From contig JBFLYZ010000022.1 of the NCBI GenBank assembly GCA_040756415.1, positions 1-52,177 of the forward strand: a stretch of 52,177 nucleotides of DNA, written 5' to 3'. Below the pieces are notes generated by a model. It was not told where the DNA came from, did no database searches, and was given only the letters and a program-made list of their open reading frames with translations. Both the position numbers and the translations under genes were made by a program. This stretch comes from JBFLYZ01 sp040756415. GTDB lineage: Bacteria; Bacteroidota; Bacteroidia; JADZBD01. Below are positions 33,277 through 43,279 of the stretch, piece after piece; the stretch's first letter is position 1, and every line of letters starts with the position of its first letter.

Positions 33277-33630
33277 CTATAGTTTAGAAATGTGTTGCTT
33301 CCTGACCAGCTCAATCGTTAAGGCGGCCACCTGCGGATTACACGAGTAACCGCAAAGACAAACCAATTTATAGGCCAGTAAGGACAATTTCCAGTCGTAA
33401 ACAATACCCTGATCCGAACAACTGTAAACGCGCTGGAAATTTCCCTTTAGCAATATGCCGGCCGACAGGCAGATCTCCATGGCGCGCTTTACGGAATGAT
33501 GGAGCTCTTCCACAGAGCCAAAGCCCATCTCCCCGGCTGCCTCGCTGGCATACCTCACCAGGCTCAGGTGAGCCAGCTTTTCAGCAAACTCTCCGACCAC
33601 GGGAGATATGATTGTTCCGATTACGGCCAT
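33277..33630 (-). CDS. Conserved hypothetical 117-residue protein
   Basis: The protein has no named domain. It is helical and contains several cysteines, including SCSDQG and VCLCGYSC near the C-terminal half, next to a well-conserved-looking segment GIVYDWKLSLLAYKLV. The N-terminal part (FAEKLAHLSLVRYA, EELHHSVKRAMEI) looks amphipathic. It heads the SDR/MBL operon under its own tandem-dyad promoter, with about 28 nt of leader. Cysteine spacing could suggest a metal or redox role, but this is speculative. Confidence 0.65.
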   Translation of the reverse strand: MAVIGTIISPVVGEFAEKLAHLSLVRYASEAAGEMGFGSVEELHHSVKRAMEICLSAGILLKGNFQRVYSCSDQGIVYDWKLSLLAYKLVCLCGYSCNPQVAALTIELVRKQHISKL

Positions 33631-33663
33631 TTGAATCTCTTCGCATTGATATCATGCAGGGCA

Positions 33664-33729
33664 CAAAAGTGCTGCATCAATTGCCGCAACGGTATGATGC
33701 CGGTCAGGCCATCCGATGATCCTTATCAC
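33664..33729 (-). promoter_or_regulatory. Tandem-dyad promoter of the 117-aa/SDR/MBL operon
   Basis: Dyads ATGATGCCGGTCAG (33694-33707) and ATGATCCTTATCAC (33716-33729) are 22 bp apart. The proximal centre is 36.5 bp before the end of CACTTTTG (33671 down to 33664), the same -7 variant as the DUF4136 promoter. With the rightward promoter at 33785-33850 it fills the divergent gap 33631-33867. Confidence 0.65.
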
Positions 33730-33784
33730 GCGGATAAACTGTACCAGAACTTCCACAGGTTGGCTCATTAATCCCCCACACATC

Positions 33785-33850
33785 CTGATAAACATCAGCC
33801 CCGGCACTGAGCGTGGTCAGGGGCACAGAATATGCCTATTCAAATATTTG
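33785..33850 (+). promoter_or_regulatory. Tandem-dyad promoter of the large rightward operon
   Basis: The distal dyad CTGATAAACATCAG (33785-33798) and proximal dyad CTGAGCGTGGTCAG (33807-33820) are 22 bp apart. The proximal centre is 36.5 bp before the end of AATATTTG (33843-33850). This box lies in the palindrome CAAATATTTG (33841-33850), which could also be an operator for the ArsR-like product itself. An ATG at 33832 lies upstream of the predicted start, so 33868 is the true start codon. Confidence 0.65.
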
Positions 33851-33867
33851 CATATATAAATAGCTGC

Positions 33868-34191
33868 ATGGATACCGAAACCATAAAGGACGAAGCTGAC
33901 ATCGCAGGGTCAATGAAGGCAATGGCCCACCCGGTAAGAGTCCGGATCCTGCGACTCCTGAATGAGCGCGAAAACCGGGGGATGACGGTAAGGGAGATCC
34001 AAAAGCACCTGGGCCTTACCCAGCCCGAAACCTCGAGGCACCTGCTCATTATGAAAATGCATCACATTCTCAGCCATGCCAAAAAAGGTTCGAGCGTTTT
34101 CTACGGCCTTAATCGGGAAAATTCTTTTTCGGTATACCTGGCCACCTATTTAAAAGGGAGGGCCCGCTCGCGGAATGAAAAAGAAAAATAA
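33868..34191 (+). CDS. ArsR-type winged-helix regulator
   Basis: Starting at MDTETIKDEADI gives 107 residues of an ArsR-like winged helix: MKAMAHPVRVRILRLLNE, VREIQKHLGLTQPETSRHLLIMKMH, and a wing GSSVFYGLN. No ELCVCDL-type metal motif is present, so it may respond to a signal other than metal, or use C-terminal ligands. It leads the array of transport and salvage genes, and its stop overlaps the next gene by 17 bases. It likely regulates this operon in addition to the dyad-binding activator. Confidence 0.85.
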   Translation: MDTETIKDEADIAGSMKAMAHPVRVRILRLLNERENRGMTVREIQKHLGLTQPETSRHLLIMKMHHILSHAKKGSSVFYGLNRENSFSVYLATYLKGRARSRNEKEK

Positions 34192-35050
34192 ACATATCCT
34201 GATTACCAAAGCTTCCGGGGAATTACTCCCTTTTTCGGAAGTAAAGCTGATGCGGTCGCTGGTGCGGTCGGGAGCGAGCACCGAAATAGCCGAGCGGATC
34301 AACGCGGACTTAAAGCCGCGTCTTTACCCGGGCATATCAACAAAAAAAATTTACCGCATCGCGTTCGGCCTGTTAAAGGAGCGATCCAGGAACCTGGCCG
34401 CCAAGTATCACCTGAAAAGGGCTATTATGGAGCTGGGCCCCTCGGGCTTTCCATTTGAAAAGTTCATCAGCGAGATCCTGAGCCACCAGGGCTACAGCAC
34501 GGTAGTAGGCGAAGTGGTGCGCGGCCAGTGTGTCAACCACGAGATCGATGTGATCGCGGAAAAGGCCGAGCATCATTTCATGGTCGAATGCAAATTCCAC
34601 AACCAGCCGGGAACCGTTTGTGATGTGAAGGTGCCCCTTTACATACAGGCCAGGTTCAAAGACGTAGAGGCCTCCTGGATCAAGCTGCCCGGCCATGTCA
34701 AGAAATTTCACCAGGGCTGGGTGGTGACCAATACCCGGTTTACCACTGACGCCATTCAGTATGGCAAATGCGCAGGCCTGAAGCTTATCGGCTGGGATTA
34801 TCCTGACGGTGAAAGCCTCAGGAGCCGTATCGACACCCTGGGTCTCTACCCGGTTACCTGTCTTATATCGCTTACCCGGGCTGAAAAGCAGGCATTGCTT
34901 CGCAACCAGATAGTCCTCTGCAAGGATATCTGCCACGACCAGAAGGTGCTGCTAAAGGCCGGGGTAAGCCTGCCTAGGATCAGGATCGTGCAGGAAGAGG
35001 GGATACAGCTCTGCGAATTCCTGAGTTCACGAAACAAACAGACGCGATGA
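34175..35050 (+). CDS. ATP-cone/Mrr-type nuclease fusion protein
   Basis: The 291-residue protein has two recognisable parts. Residues about 6-90 form an ATP-cone (ITKASGELLPFSEVKLMRSLVRSG and TKKIYRIAFGLLKE), a regulatory nucleotide-binding domain best known in ribonucleotide reductases. Residues about 97-195 resemble an Mrr-type restriction endonuclease domain: FEKFISEILSHQGYSTVV, then VNHEIDVIAEK with the catalytic D, FMVECKFHN with E-x-K, and KFHQGWVVTNTRFT. The catalytic core (D, ExK) is intact. A nucleotide-gated nuclease is inferred. It overlaps both neighbours (17 and 4 bases). Confidence 0.8.
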   Translation: MKKKNKHILITKASGELLPFSEVKLMRSLVRSGASTEIAERINADLKPRLYPGISTKKIYRIAFGLLKERSRNLAAKYHLKRAIMELGPSGFPFEKFISEILSHQGYSTVVGEVVRGQCVNHEIDVIAEKAEHHFMVECKFHNQPGTVCDVKVPLYIQARFKDVEASWIKLPGHVKKFHQGWVVTNTRFTTDAIQYGKCAGLKLIGWDYPDGESLRSRIDTLGLYPVTCLISLTRAEKQALLRNQIVLCKDICHDQKVLLKAGVSLPRIRIVQEEGIQLCEFLSSRNKQTR

Positions 35051-37668
35051 CCGGCCCTGACACGCATTTTGCTCATCATTCGGCCGGCATTGAAGCGGTT
35101 ATTTCAGCGCTGGGCACCGATGCGGATCATGGGCTGACGACCGATGAAGCCTCGGAACGGCTGAAACATTATGGGAAAAACAGCATCGGGCAAAAGGCCG
35201 ATCGCCTTGCCTTGCTGATCCTGTTCGAACAGTTCAAAAGCCCCATCATACTTCTTTTGCTTGCGGCAGCCGGACTTTCCTTCTGGTTCAACGAGTGGTT
35301 AGACGGGATTGCCATCCTGATCGTACTTATAATAAATTCCCTGATCGGGTTTTACATGGAGTTTCAGGCCGAGCGCTCCATGCGTACATTGAAACAACTG
35401 TCGACCGTGCCGGCCAGGGTAATCCGAAACGGCCAACTGACGGAAATTACTTCGGATTGCATCGTTCCGGGTGATCTTGTTTTTGCCGAGGCGGGCGACC
35501 TGATCCCCGCTGACGGCCGGATCATCCGTCTTTCACAGCTTCAGGCGGATGAATCACCGCTTACGGGTGAATCCATGCCGGTAGAAAAGCAAACCGATGC
35601 GCTTCCGGCCGAAACCGCGCTGGCCGACCGGTCGAACATGCTTTACAAAGGCGCCTACATCAGCAAAGGAAACGCTGTCATGGTCGTGACCGGCACCGGC
35701 AGCAGCACCGAGCTTGGCAAGGTGGCCGGCCTGGTGCGGGCGGCCCGGCAAACAGCCACACCACTGGAAAAAAAACTGGAGCTGTTCGCCAAAAAACTGA
35801 TCTGGATCACGGTAGTGCTTGCAGCCGTCATTTTTATCATTGGCCTGTTGTACGGCCGGCAATTGGTTGAGATGCTGCAAACGGCTGTGGCATTGGCCGT
35901 AGCCGCCATTCCCGAAGGGCTGCCGATCGTAGCCACCATGGCGCTGGCGCAGGGAATGATCCGAATGGCCAGGCAGAATGTGATCGTCAAAAAACTCTCA
36001 GCCGTTGAAACGCTGGGGGGAACCACCGTGATCTGTACAGACAAGACGGGTACGCTGACCGAGAACCGGATTGCGGTGGAGCGGATCATTCCAGCCGGTG
36101 ATAAAGCCCTTCAAAACATCCTGATCGCCTCTGTAATGTGCAATACAGCCGAGCTGAACCCGCAGGGCGGTGAGGAAAAAGGATTGGGTGATCCGCTTGA
36201 AGTGGCGCTGTTGCGTTACGCGGCCCAGAAAGGAATAGATATTCACCGCCTCAGGGCCGATAACCCCAAGATCGCGGAAGAACCTTTTTCTTCCGAGACC
36301 AAAATCATGTGTACGCTGCATAAGGCTGCGAATGGGAACACGGTTTATGCCAAAGGGGCGGCTGAGGAGCTGATCAATTATTGCAGCCATATTGCCGAAG
36401 GGCAGGATGAGGTCCGGCTCGATACCGAAAAAAGAGATCATTGGCTGAAAACGGCCGAAGAGCAGGCCGCTTCCGGCCTCCGTGTGCTGGCGGCAGCTTT
36501 CAGGAAAAATGCGGACAGACATGAGAAATTACCCGCCAACCTGGTCTTTCTCGGCCTGATCAACATGATCGATCCCCCCCGCGTTGAGGTGCGGCCCGCC
36601 ATAACCGAATGCCGCTACGCAGGCATTCGCATCGTCATGATCACAGGCGACCATCCGGCCACCGCTATCAACATCGCGGCTCAGCTCACTATTGCCGATA
36701 AGAATACCGGGGTTATCGTTGGAAAGGAGATGAAAGAATACGGACAACTGACGGCTGCCGATAAGGATCGCTGGGCCGCTACGGCAATCTTCGCGCGCGT
36801 ATCGCCAAAGCAAAAGCTGGACATTGTGCGCGTGCTTCAGGAAAAGAAGAACGTAGTGGCCATGACGGGCGATGGCATCAACGATGCTCCCGCACTCAAG
36901 AAAGCCGATATAGGAGTGGCTATGGGCATACGGGGCACGCAGGTGGCGCAGGAAGTGGCCGACATGGTCCTGAAGGATGATTCCTTCACCTCCATTGTAC
37001 TGGCAGTAAAGCAGGGGCGTATTATTTTCGATAACATCCGGAAATTCGCCATCTTTTTGCTCTCCTGCAACCTGAGCGAGATCCTGGTCATCGCCATTGC
37101 TGCGATATTCAACCTTCACTTCCAGCTTTTCCCCATCCAGATACTCTTTATCAACCTGGTCACCGATGTGCTGCCCGCGCTTGCCCTTGGTGTGTCAGGA
37201 GGAGGAGCCGACATTATGAAAAGGGCGCCCAGAGACGTGAACGAGCCTGTTATCGATAAGAAGCACTGGAAAATGATCGTGTTCTATGCTTCAGCGATCG
37301 GTCTTACCAGCCTGGGCGCTGTTCTTCTCAGCCACCAACTGCATCACCATTCCGAATCAGAAAACCGGCAATTATGCAACAATGTCTTGTTCTTCACGCT
37401 TATTTTCTGCCAGTTGCTGCATGTGTTCAATATGGCAGACAGCCGGTCAGCATTCTTTTCCTCCGAAGTTTTCAAAAACAGGTATGTATGGATAGCCTTG
37501 TCCGCCTCCATGCTTATCATATTTCTGGTGTGCGCTGTTGAACCGGCAAGAAATGTACTGTCAATCCAGGGAATGAGCCGGGCTGACTGGATCATTTCAG
37601 TGACCGCCAGCTTTGTTTCAGTTCTTATTATACAAGCAGTAAAAAGATGGAGAATAATCAATGATTGA
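35047..37668 (+). CDS. Calcium-type P2 cation-transporting ATPase
   Basis: The 873-residue protein has all P-type ATPase motifs: PEGLP at 289-293, phosphorylation site D332 in CTDKTGTLTEN, MITGDHP, and TGDGINDAP with D609 and D613. The M5 and M6 segments (CNLSEILV; INLVTDVLPALALG) carry the N, E, N, T and D residues that in SERCA form calcium site II. The first cytoplasmic region has TGESMPVE. This is a P2A-like Ca2+ (or Mn2+) efflux pump of the inner membrane. The start overlaps the preceding stop by four bases. Confidence 0.93.
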   Translation: MTGPDTHFAHHSAGIEAVISALGTDADHGLTTDEASERLKHYGKNSIGQKADRLALLILFEQFKSPIILLLLAAAGLSFWFNEWLDGIAILIVLIINSLIGFYMEFQAERSMRTLKQLSTVPARVIRNGQLTEITSDCIVPGDLVFAEAGDLIPADGRIIRLSQLQADESPLTGESMPVEKQTDALPAETALADRSNMLYKGAYISKGNAVMVVTGTGSSTELGKVAGLVRAARQTATPLEKKLELFAKKLIWITVVLAAVIFIIGLLYGRQLVEMLQTAVALAVAAIPEGLPIVATMALAQGMIRMARQNVIVKKLSAVETLGGTTVICTDKTGTLTENRIAVERIIPAGDKALQNILIASVMCNTAELNPQGGEEKGLGDPLEVALLRYAAQKGIDIHRLRADNPKIAEEPFSSETKIMCTLHKAANGNTVYAKGAAEELINYCSHIAEGQDEVRLDTEKRDHWLKTAEEQAASGLRVLAAAFRKNADRHEKLPANLVFLGLINMIDPPRVEVRPAITECRYAGIRIVMITGDHPATAINIAAQLTIADKNTGVIVGKEMKEYGQLTAADKDRWAATAIFARVSPKQKLDIVRVLQEKKNVVAMTGDGINDAPALKKADIGVAMGIRGTQVAQEVADMVLKDDSFTSIVLAVKQGRIIFDNIRKFAIFLLSCNLSEILVIAIAAIFNLHFQLFPIQILFINLVTDVLPALALGVSGGGADIMKRAPRDVNEPVIDKKHWKMIVFYASAIGLTSLGAVLLSHQLHHHSESENRQLCNNVLFFTLIFCQLLHVFNMADSRSAFFSSEVFKNRYVWIALSASMLIIFLVCAVEPARNVLSIQGMSRADWIISVTASFVSVLIIQAVKRWRIIND

Positions 37669-37683
37669 CTCCATGCTCTATTT

Positions 37684-39192
37684 ATGAACCACGCTCAAGC
37701 AAATACATTAAGGATAAGATCCGTAGGCATTGGCACCTATCGCGAGAACATCATATTTATGCATGTAGAATGTCCCATCTGCCGCGCGGAGGGCTTCTCC
37801 GCGCTTACACGCGTGGTGGTGCATCACCGCGACCGGAGTATTGTGGCAACACTCAACGTGGTGTATTCCGGGCTGATCGCGCACAATGAGGCAGGGCTGT
37901 CGGTGGAGGCGATGGAGAGGCTGGCAGTGAAGGAAGGCGATGAGATCACCGTTTTTCATCTGAAACCCATCAGCTCGCTGAGCAAGGTGCGCGCCAAAAT
38001 ATATGGCCGCGAACTGACCGATTCCGATTTTGGGGAGATCGTTCAGGATCTGGTGGCGGGGCACTATTCCAACATCGAACTGGCCGCTTTCGTCACCGCC
38101 TGCTCAGGAGATAATCTCACCGTTCACGAAGTGATCGGGCTCACCCGCGCCATGATCAGCGCCAGTGAAAAAATTGCCTGGGGAAGCGGTATCATGCTCG
38201 ACAAGCATTCGGTAGGCGGGCTTCCCGGCAACCGCACGACTCCTGTCATCGTGAGCATTGTGGCTGCAGCCGGCCTGAACATACCGAAAACCTCTTCAAG
38301 GGCCATCACCTCACCGGCAGGAACGGCCGACACGGTTGCAACCATGACGCAGGCCAGCCTCAGCATTGAGCAGATCAAGCGCGTGGTTGAAAAAGAAAAC
38401 GGCTGTATGGTCTGGGGCGGGGCGGTGAAGCTAAGCCCTGCCGATGATATTCTGATCTCCATAGAAAAATCCCTCGATATAGACAGTGCCGGCCAGATGG
38501 TGGCATCCGTGCTGTCGAAAAAGGCGGCTGCCGGATCCACGCATGTGCTGATCGACATCCCGGTGGGTGAAACGGCTAAGGTCAGGTCGCAAGAGGAGGC
38601 CCTGAAGCTGCAGTATGTTTTCAAGGCCGTTGCTGAAGAAGTGGGGCTGCACGTGGAGATCGCCATAACGGACGGGGCTCAGCCGGTTGGCCGCGGCATA
38701 GGCCCTGCACTGGAAGCGCTCGATGTTCTTTCTGTGCTGAGAAACGAGCAGGGCGCTCCTGCCGACCTCCGCGAAAAATCAATTCACCTGGCCGGAATCC
38801 TGCTCGAGCTCTCCGGGAAATATTCCATAGGGACCGGCAAGGATATAGCAGCCGGAATCCTTGACAGCGGAAAAGCGCTTGACAAGTTCATGTCCATCTG
38901 CAGGGCACAGGGCGGATTCACCGAACCTGTTCTGGCCAGGTACAATTATGAGGTACGGGCAAACGCTGACGGTACGGTCAGATCGGTCGATAACAGGAAG
39001 CTGGCCCGCATAGCCAAGCTGGCTGGCGCCCCCAGGTCCCCCGGGGCGGGCATTCTGTTCCACTCTCCTTTGGGGAAGAAGATCAGAAAGGGCGGTGTAT
39101 TGTATACGATTTATGCCGATACCACGGGCGAACTGGAATATGCCAGAACATACGCTGCATCGATCAACGAAGTAATCCTGCTCCAGCCATGA
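37684..39192 (+). CDS. AMP/thymidine phosphorylase family enzyme
   Basis: The 502-residue protein is longer than classic DeoA (about 440) and has the extra N-terminal domain of the AMP-phosphorylase branch. Motifs include DKHSVGGLPGNRTTPVIV, TSSRAITSPAGTADT, and VIDxxSA-like KSLDIDSAGQMV. The family phosphorolyses nucleosides or AMP, giving a base and a ribose phosphate. Archaeal AMP phosphorylase feeds ribose-1,5-bisphosphate to RuBisCO. Bacteria with this gene often pair it with PRPP synthetase, as here, where the stop overlaps the prs start by four bases. The substrate (AMP or thymidine) cannot be decided from the sequence. Confidence 0.9.
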   Translation: MNHAQANTLRIRSVGIGTYRENIIFMHVECPICRAEGFSALTRVVVHHRDRSIVATLNVVYSGLIAHNEAGLSVEAMERLAVKEGDEITVFHLKPISSLSKVRAKIYGRELTDSDFGEIVQDLVAGHYSNIELAAFVTACSGDNLTVHEVIGLTRAMISASEKIAWGSGIMLDKHSVGGLPGNRTTPVIVSIVAAAGLNIPKTSSRAITSPAGTADTVATMTQASLSIEQIKRVVEKENGCMVWGGAVKLSPADDILISIEKSLDIDSAGQMVASVLSKKAAAGSTHVLIDIPVGETAKVRSQEEALKLQYVFKAVAEEVGLHVEIAITDGAQPVGRGIGPALEALDVLSVLRNEQGAPADLREKSIHLAGILLELSGKYSIGTGKDIAAGILDSGKALDKFMSICRAQGGFTEPVLARYNYEVRANADGTVRSVDNRKLARIAKLAGAPRSPGAGILFHSPLGKKIRKGGVLYTIYADTTGELEYARTYAASINEVILLQP

Positions 39193-40067
39193 AACGGATC
39201 GTATTTGCCTTACCCGGAAATGAAGCGCTGGCCCAATACATAGGCCGGGAACCAGGCGCCCGCCAGGGGAAACTGATCGTACGTGCTTTCCCGGACGGGG
39301 AAAGCTATGTCCGGATAGCTGATGCAGTTTCGGGCAAAGAGGTAATACTGGTATGCACGCTCGACAGGCCCGATGCAAAGCTGCTCCCGCTCCTCTTCAC
39401 CGCGAGAACGATGAAGGAAATGGGCGCAAAAAAAATAACACTGGTATCGCCCTACCTGGCCTATATGCGCCAGGATAAACGCTTCAAGCCGGGCGAGGCC
39501 GTTACCAGCCTGTACTTTGCCGGACTTCTCTCCTCCTTCAGCGATGAGCTGATCACCATCGATCCGCACCTGCACCGGAGGCGCTCCTTGTCTGAAATCT
39601 ATTCGATTCCCTGCAGGGTGATCCACGCCACATCCCTTATCGCTGATTATATCCGCGATCATATGCCCCATGCGCTGGTGGTGGGGCCCGACAGCGAAAG
39701 CGAACAATGGGTTTCGCAGGTGGCAAGGGGCTCCGGATCACCGTACATTGTTTTACAAAAAAAGAGGCTGGGCGACACCCGTGTAAGAATATCTGCGCCA
39801 CAAGTGAAAAAATACCGGGATCACACCCCCGTATTGGTTGATGATATTATATCCACCGCCCATACGATGATAGAAACCGTAAGCCGCCTGAAAAAAACCG
39901 GAATGCCCGCGCCCGTATGCATCGGTGTTCACGGTATATTCTCCGGAACCGCATATGAAGAATTAAAAGCTGCAGGCGCATCGGATATAGTTACGTGTAA
40001 CAGCATACCTCATGCCTCAAACAAAATAGACCTGAACCGGTTGATCGCAAAAGCATTGTCGAAATGA
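39189..40067 (+). CDS. prs: Ribose-phosphate pyrophosphokinase (PRPP synthetase)
   Basis: The 292-residue protein has the family's key sites: RQDKRFKPGEAVT (ATP loop), the metal-binding DPHLH, VVGPDSESEQW in place of the more usual VSPD, and the PRPP-binding loop VLVDDIISTAHTM. It is shorter than the classical bacterial enzyme (about 315) and looks like the archaeal, Pi-independent class. It makes PRPP from ribose-5-phosphate and ATP. Coupling with the upstream phosphorylase suggests a nucleotide-salvage or ribose-phosphate recycling pathway. Start and stop overlap neighbours by four bases. Confidence 0.92.
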   Translation: MKRIVFALPGNEALAQYIGREPGARQGKLIVRAFPDGESYVRIADAVSGKEVILVCTLDRPDAKLLPLLFTARTMKEMGAKKITLVSPYLAYMRQDKRFKPGEAVTSLYFAGLLSSFSDELITIDPHLHRRRSLSEIYSIPCRVIHATSLIADYIRDHMPHALVVGPDSESEQWVSQVARGSGSPYIVLQKKRLGDTRVRISAPQVKKYRDHTPVLVDDIISTAHTMIETVSRLKKTGMPAPVCIGVHGIFSGTAYEELKAAGASDIVTCNSIPHASNKIDLNRLIAKALSK

Positions 40068-43000
40068 TCGCTAGCTCCATATCCTGGGCCCTCAAGAACA
40101 GGGTTATCGTCTTGCTGATAGCGGCCGGGGTTATTGTTTACGGAATATATGCTGTTAAGAACACTCCCGTTGATGCGATTCCTGACCTGTCGGAAAACCA
40201 GGTGATCGTTTTTACTGAATGGATGGGACGCAACCCCCAGGTCATCGAGGATCAGATAACCTATCCCCTCGTGAGCAATCTGCAAGGCATACCCAAAGTC
40301 AAAACAATCCGGGCCAACAGCATGTTCGGGATGAGTTTTGTGTTCGTGATCTTTGAGGATGATGCGGATATCTATTGGGCCAGGACACGTGTGCTCGAGC
40401 GATTGAACTATGCCCAGCGCTTGCTGCCGGAAGATGTAACGCCCGCGCTCGGGCCGGACGGGACCGGGCTCGGCCATATTTACTGGTATATACTCGATGC
40501 GCCCGGATATGACCTGGGCGAACTGAGAGCCTTGCAGGACTGGTACGTGCGATTCGGGCTGCAGGCTGTGGAAGGGGTCAGCGAGGTGGCTTCCTTCGGT
40601 GGCTTTCAGCGCCAGTACCAGATCGTGGTTGACCCCCTGAAGCTCCGCTACTACGGCCTCAGCCTCATGAACGTGACGGAAAAGGTCAGGGCCAACAACA
40701 ATGATGCGGGAGGGCGGAAATTCGAGCAGTCGGGTATTGGTTACATTATTAAAGGGAGCGGGTACATTAAGGATATAAAGGAAATTGAAAAGATCGCCCT
40801 CAAGGAAATCAACTCTGTTCCTGTCCAGGTGAAGGACGTGGCTTACGTTCAGATGGGAGGAGACCTTCGCCTCGGTATAGTGGAAGAAAATGGCGAGGGC
40901 GAGAAAGTGGGCGGCATTGTAATCATGCGCTATGGCGAAAATGCCAAAGATGTTATTGAACGGGTAAAGATAAAGATCGCTGATGTTGAAAAGGGATTGC
41001 CTCCCGGGATCAGGCTCAGGGCGGCTTATGATCGCTCTGACCTGATCGATGCCGCCATCGCAACATTAAAAGGTGCCGTGATCGAGGAGATAATCGTTGT
41101 CTCCGTCATCCTGATGATCTTCTTACTGCACGTCAGAAGCGCTCTGGTCGTCATCATCACCATTCCCATGTCGGTCCTGATCTCCTTTATTATGATGAAC
41201 TGGTTCGGGGTCACATCCAATATCATGTCGCTTGCAGGGGTGGCATTGGCCGTGGGTGACCTGGTGGATGCAGGCATCGTCATGGTGGAGAACACCATGA
41301 AGTCGATCGGGGGTGAAACGGATCAATAAAATGAAATGATTACAGAGGAAGAAAGAGAAAAAAGGGTCGAGGCGTCATCGAAACTGATAGCTAAGGCGGT
41401 GTTCAACTCCATATTGATCACCCTTGTCTCGTTCAGCCCTATCCTGTTCCTGACGGGCCAGGAGCATAAGCTTTTCTCTCCGCTGGTGTGGACCAAAACA
41501 TTTGCTATGATCGGTTCGGCATTCGTGGCCATTTTCCTGGTGCCCGTATTGATGGCTATCCTTCTGAAGGGGAAAATACGGCCTGAAAGCAAGCATCCTG
41601 TTTCGCGCTTTTTTATCTGGATATACACGCCCGTGATCCGCTGGTGCTTAAAACGGAAAAAAGCGGTCATCGCCCTGGCCCTGGCGCTGGTATTGGGTAG
41701 CGTTCCCCTTGTGCTGAACCTGGGAACCGAGTTCATGCCACCCCTTGACGAAGGCTCCCTGCTCTTTATGCCCGTTACCCTTCCTGACGTTTCAAACTCC
41801 GAGATCAAAAGGATCATGCAGGTACAGGATAAGCTCATAAAATCGGTGCCAGAGGTAAGCGCGGTTTTAGGCAAGGCCGGCCGGGCGAGCACGGCTACCG
41901 ACAACGCACCGATCAGCATGATAGAGACGATCATTCTGCTCAAGCCGCGATCGGAATGGCGCGCGGGATTCGATAAGAACGACATCATTAACGATCTGAA
42001 CGCACGATTGCAGATACCGGGCGTAGTGAACGGCTGGACCCAGCCCATCATCAACCGGATCAATATGCTTTCAACGGGCATCAGGACAGACGTAGGCGTA
42101 AAGATCTACGGTCAAAACCTGGATACGATCAATGAGCTCGCGCAGCGATTTAAACACGAGCTGGCCGGTGTGGAAGGAATAAAGGACCTGTATGTGGACC
42201 CCATTGTAGGCGGAAAATACATAGAGATGAAAATAAAAAAGGATGAGATAGGCAGGTATGGTTTATCGGTCGATGATGTGAACATGTTCATTGAAACCGC
42301 GCTGGGCGGGATGAACGTTACCACTACCATAGAGGGGCGCCAACGCTTTACCGTCAATGTTCGCTTCGCCCAGGATTTCAGGGACCAGATCCAAAAGCTT
42401 GGCCGGCTGCACATGCAAACGATGGACCACGGGCCCGTTCCTCTCTCGGCAGTAGCGGATATCAGGATTACGGAGGGCCCCCCGATGATCAATTCTGAAA
42501 ACGCCATGTTAAGAGGAACTCTTCTTTTCAATGTTCGCGACCGCGATCTGGGGAGCACGGTCAATGACGCAAAAAAAAAACTTGAAGAGGCGGTAAAAAA
42601 GCTGCCGGATGGCTATTTTCTCGAATGGAGCGGCCAGTATGAAAACCAGGTGCGGGCCCAAAACCGCCTGAAGATAATCATACCGATCGTACTGGTGATC
42701 ATTATGCTCATCCTGTATTTTACGTTCCGCACGCTCCGGGAGGTATTGATCGTGCTGACCGGTATCCCCGTGGCGCTGGTGGGCGGGGCCTACTCGCTTC
42801 ATTTTTTCGATGTCAATTTCTCGGTAGCCGTGGCAGTCGGGTTTATCGCCTTGTTCGGTGTGGCCGTTGAAACCGGTGTTTTAATGATGATCTATATGAA
42901 TAACTCGCTGCACAAGAGATCACTCCGGATGAAGACCGCGGGCGGAGCGCTGACGAATAAGGATGTTGAAGATGCCGTTTACGAGGGAGCCGCATTACGC

Positions 43001-43231
43001 TTAAGGCCAAAGCTCATGACGGTACTGGTGGACATTTTCGGTTTGCTTCCCGTTCTTCTGGCAACAGGGACCGGGAGTGACGTAATGAGGCCGATCGCAA
43101 TCCCCTTTGTATTCGGCCTGATCACGTCAACCCTGTTCGTGCTCATAGTGCTGCCGGTGCTGTTCGCTCTTGTGAGGGAACACGAACTGAAAAGACACGG
43201 CACATTGAAGATTGTAACGTTTGAAGATTAA
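40064..43231 (+). pseudogene. cusA: CusA/CzcA heavy-metal RND pump interrupted by one in-frame stop
   Basis: The two open parts, 40064-41329 and 41336-43231, are in the same frame and together give about 1054 residues, the usual CusA length. The first part runs from the N-terminal SWALKNRVIVLLI to TM4 (GVALAVGDLVDAGIVMVEN, with the proton-relay Asp). It ends at a TAA at 41327-41329. An in-frame ATG follows at 41336 and the second part continues with NSILITLVSFSPILFLTGQE. No residues appear lost and no frameshift is seen. The break lies in the cytoplasmic loop between TM4 and TM5. It could be a fresh nonsense change, a sequencing error, readthrough, or a functional split with reinitiation. The downstream partners are intact. 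Confidence 0.85.
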
Positions 43232-43279
43232 CCAATGGATCATTGCGATGACAGAAACCTTAAACCCCGGGCCTTAAAC

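Noticed and set aside
33832..33867. An upstream ATG start for the ArsR-like gene at 33832
   Set aside because: It precedes the predicted -7 box and transcription start, so it would not be in the message.
40064..43231. A frameshift in the RND pump gene
   Set aside because: Both halves are in the same frame; only one stop codon separates them, so a frameshift is not needed.
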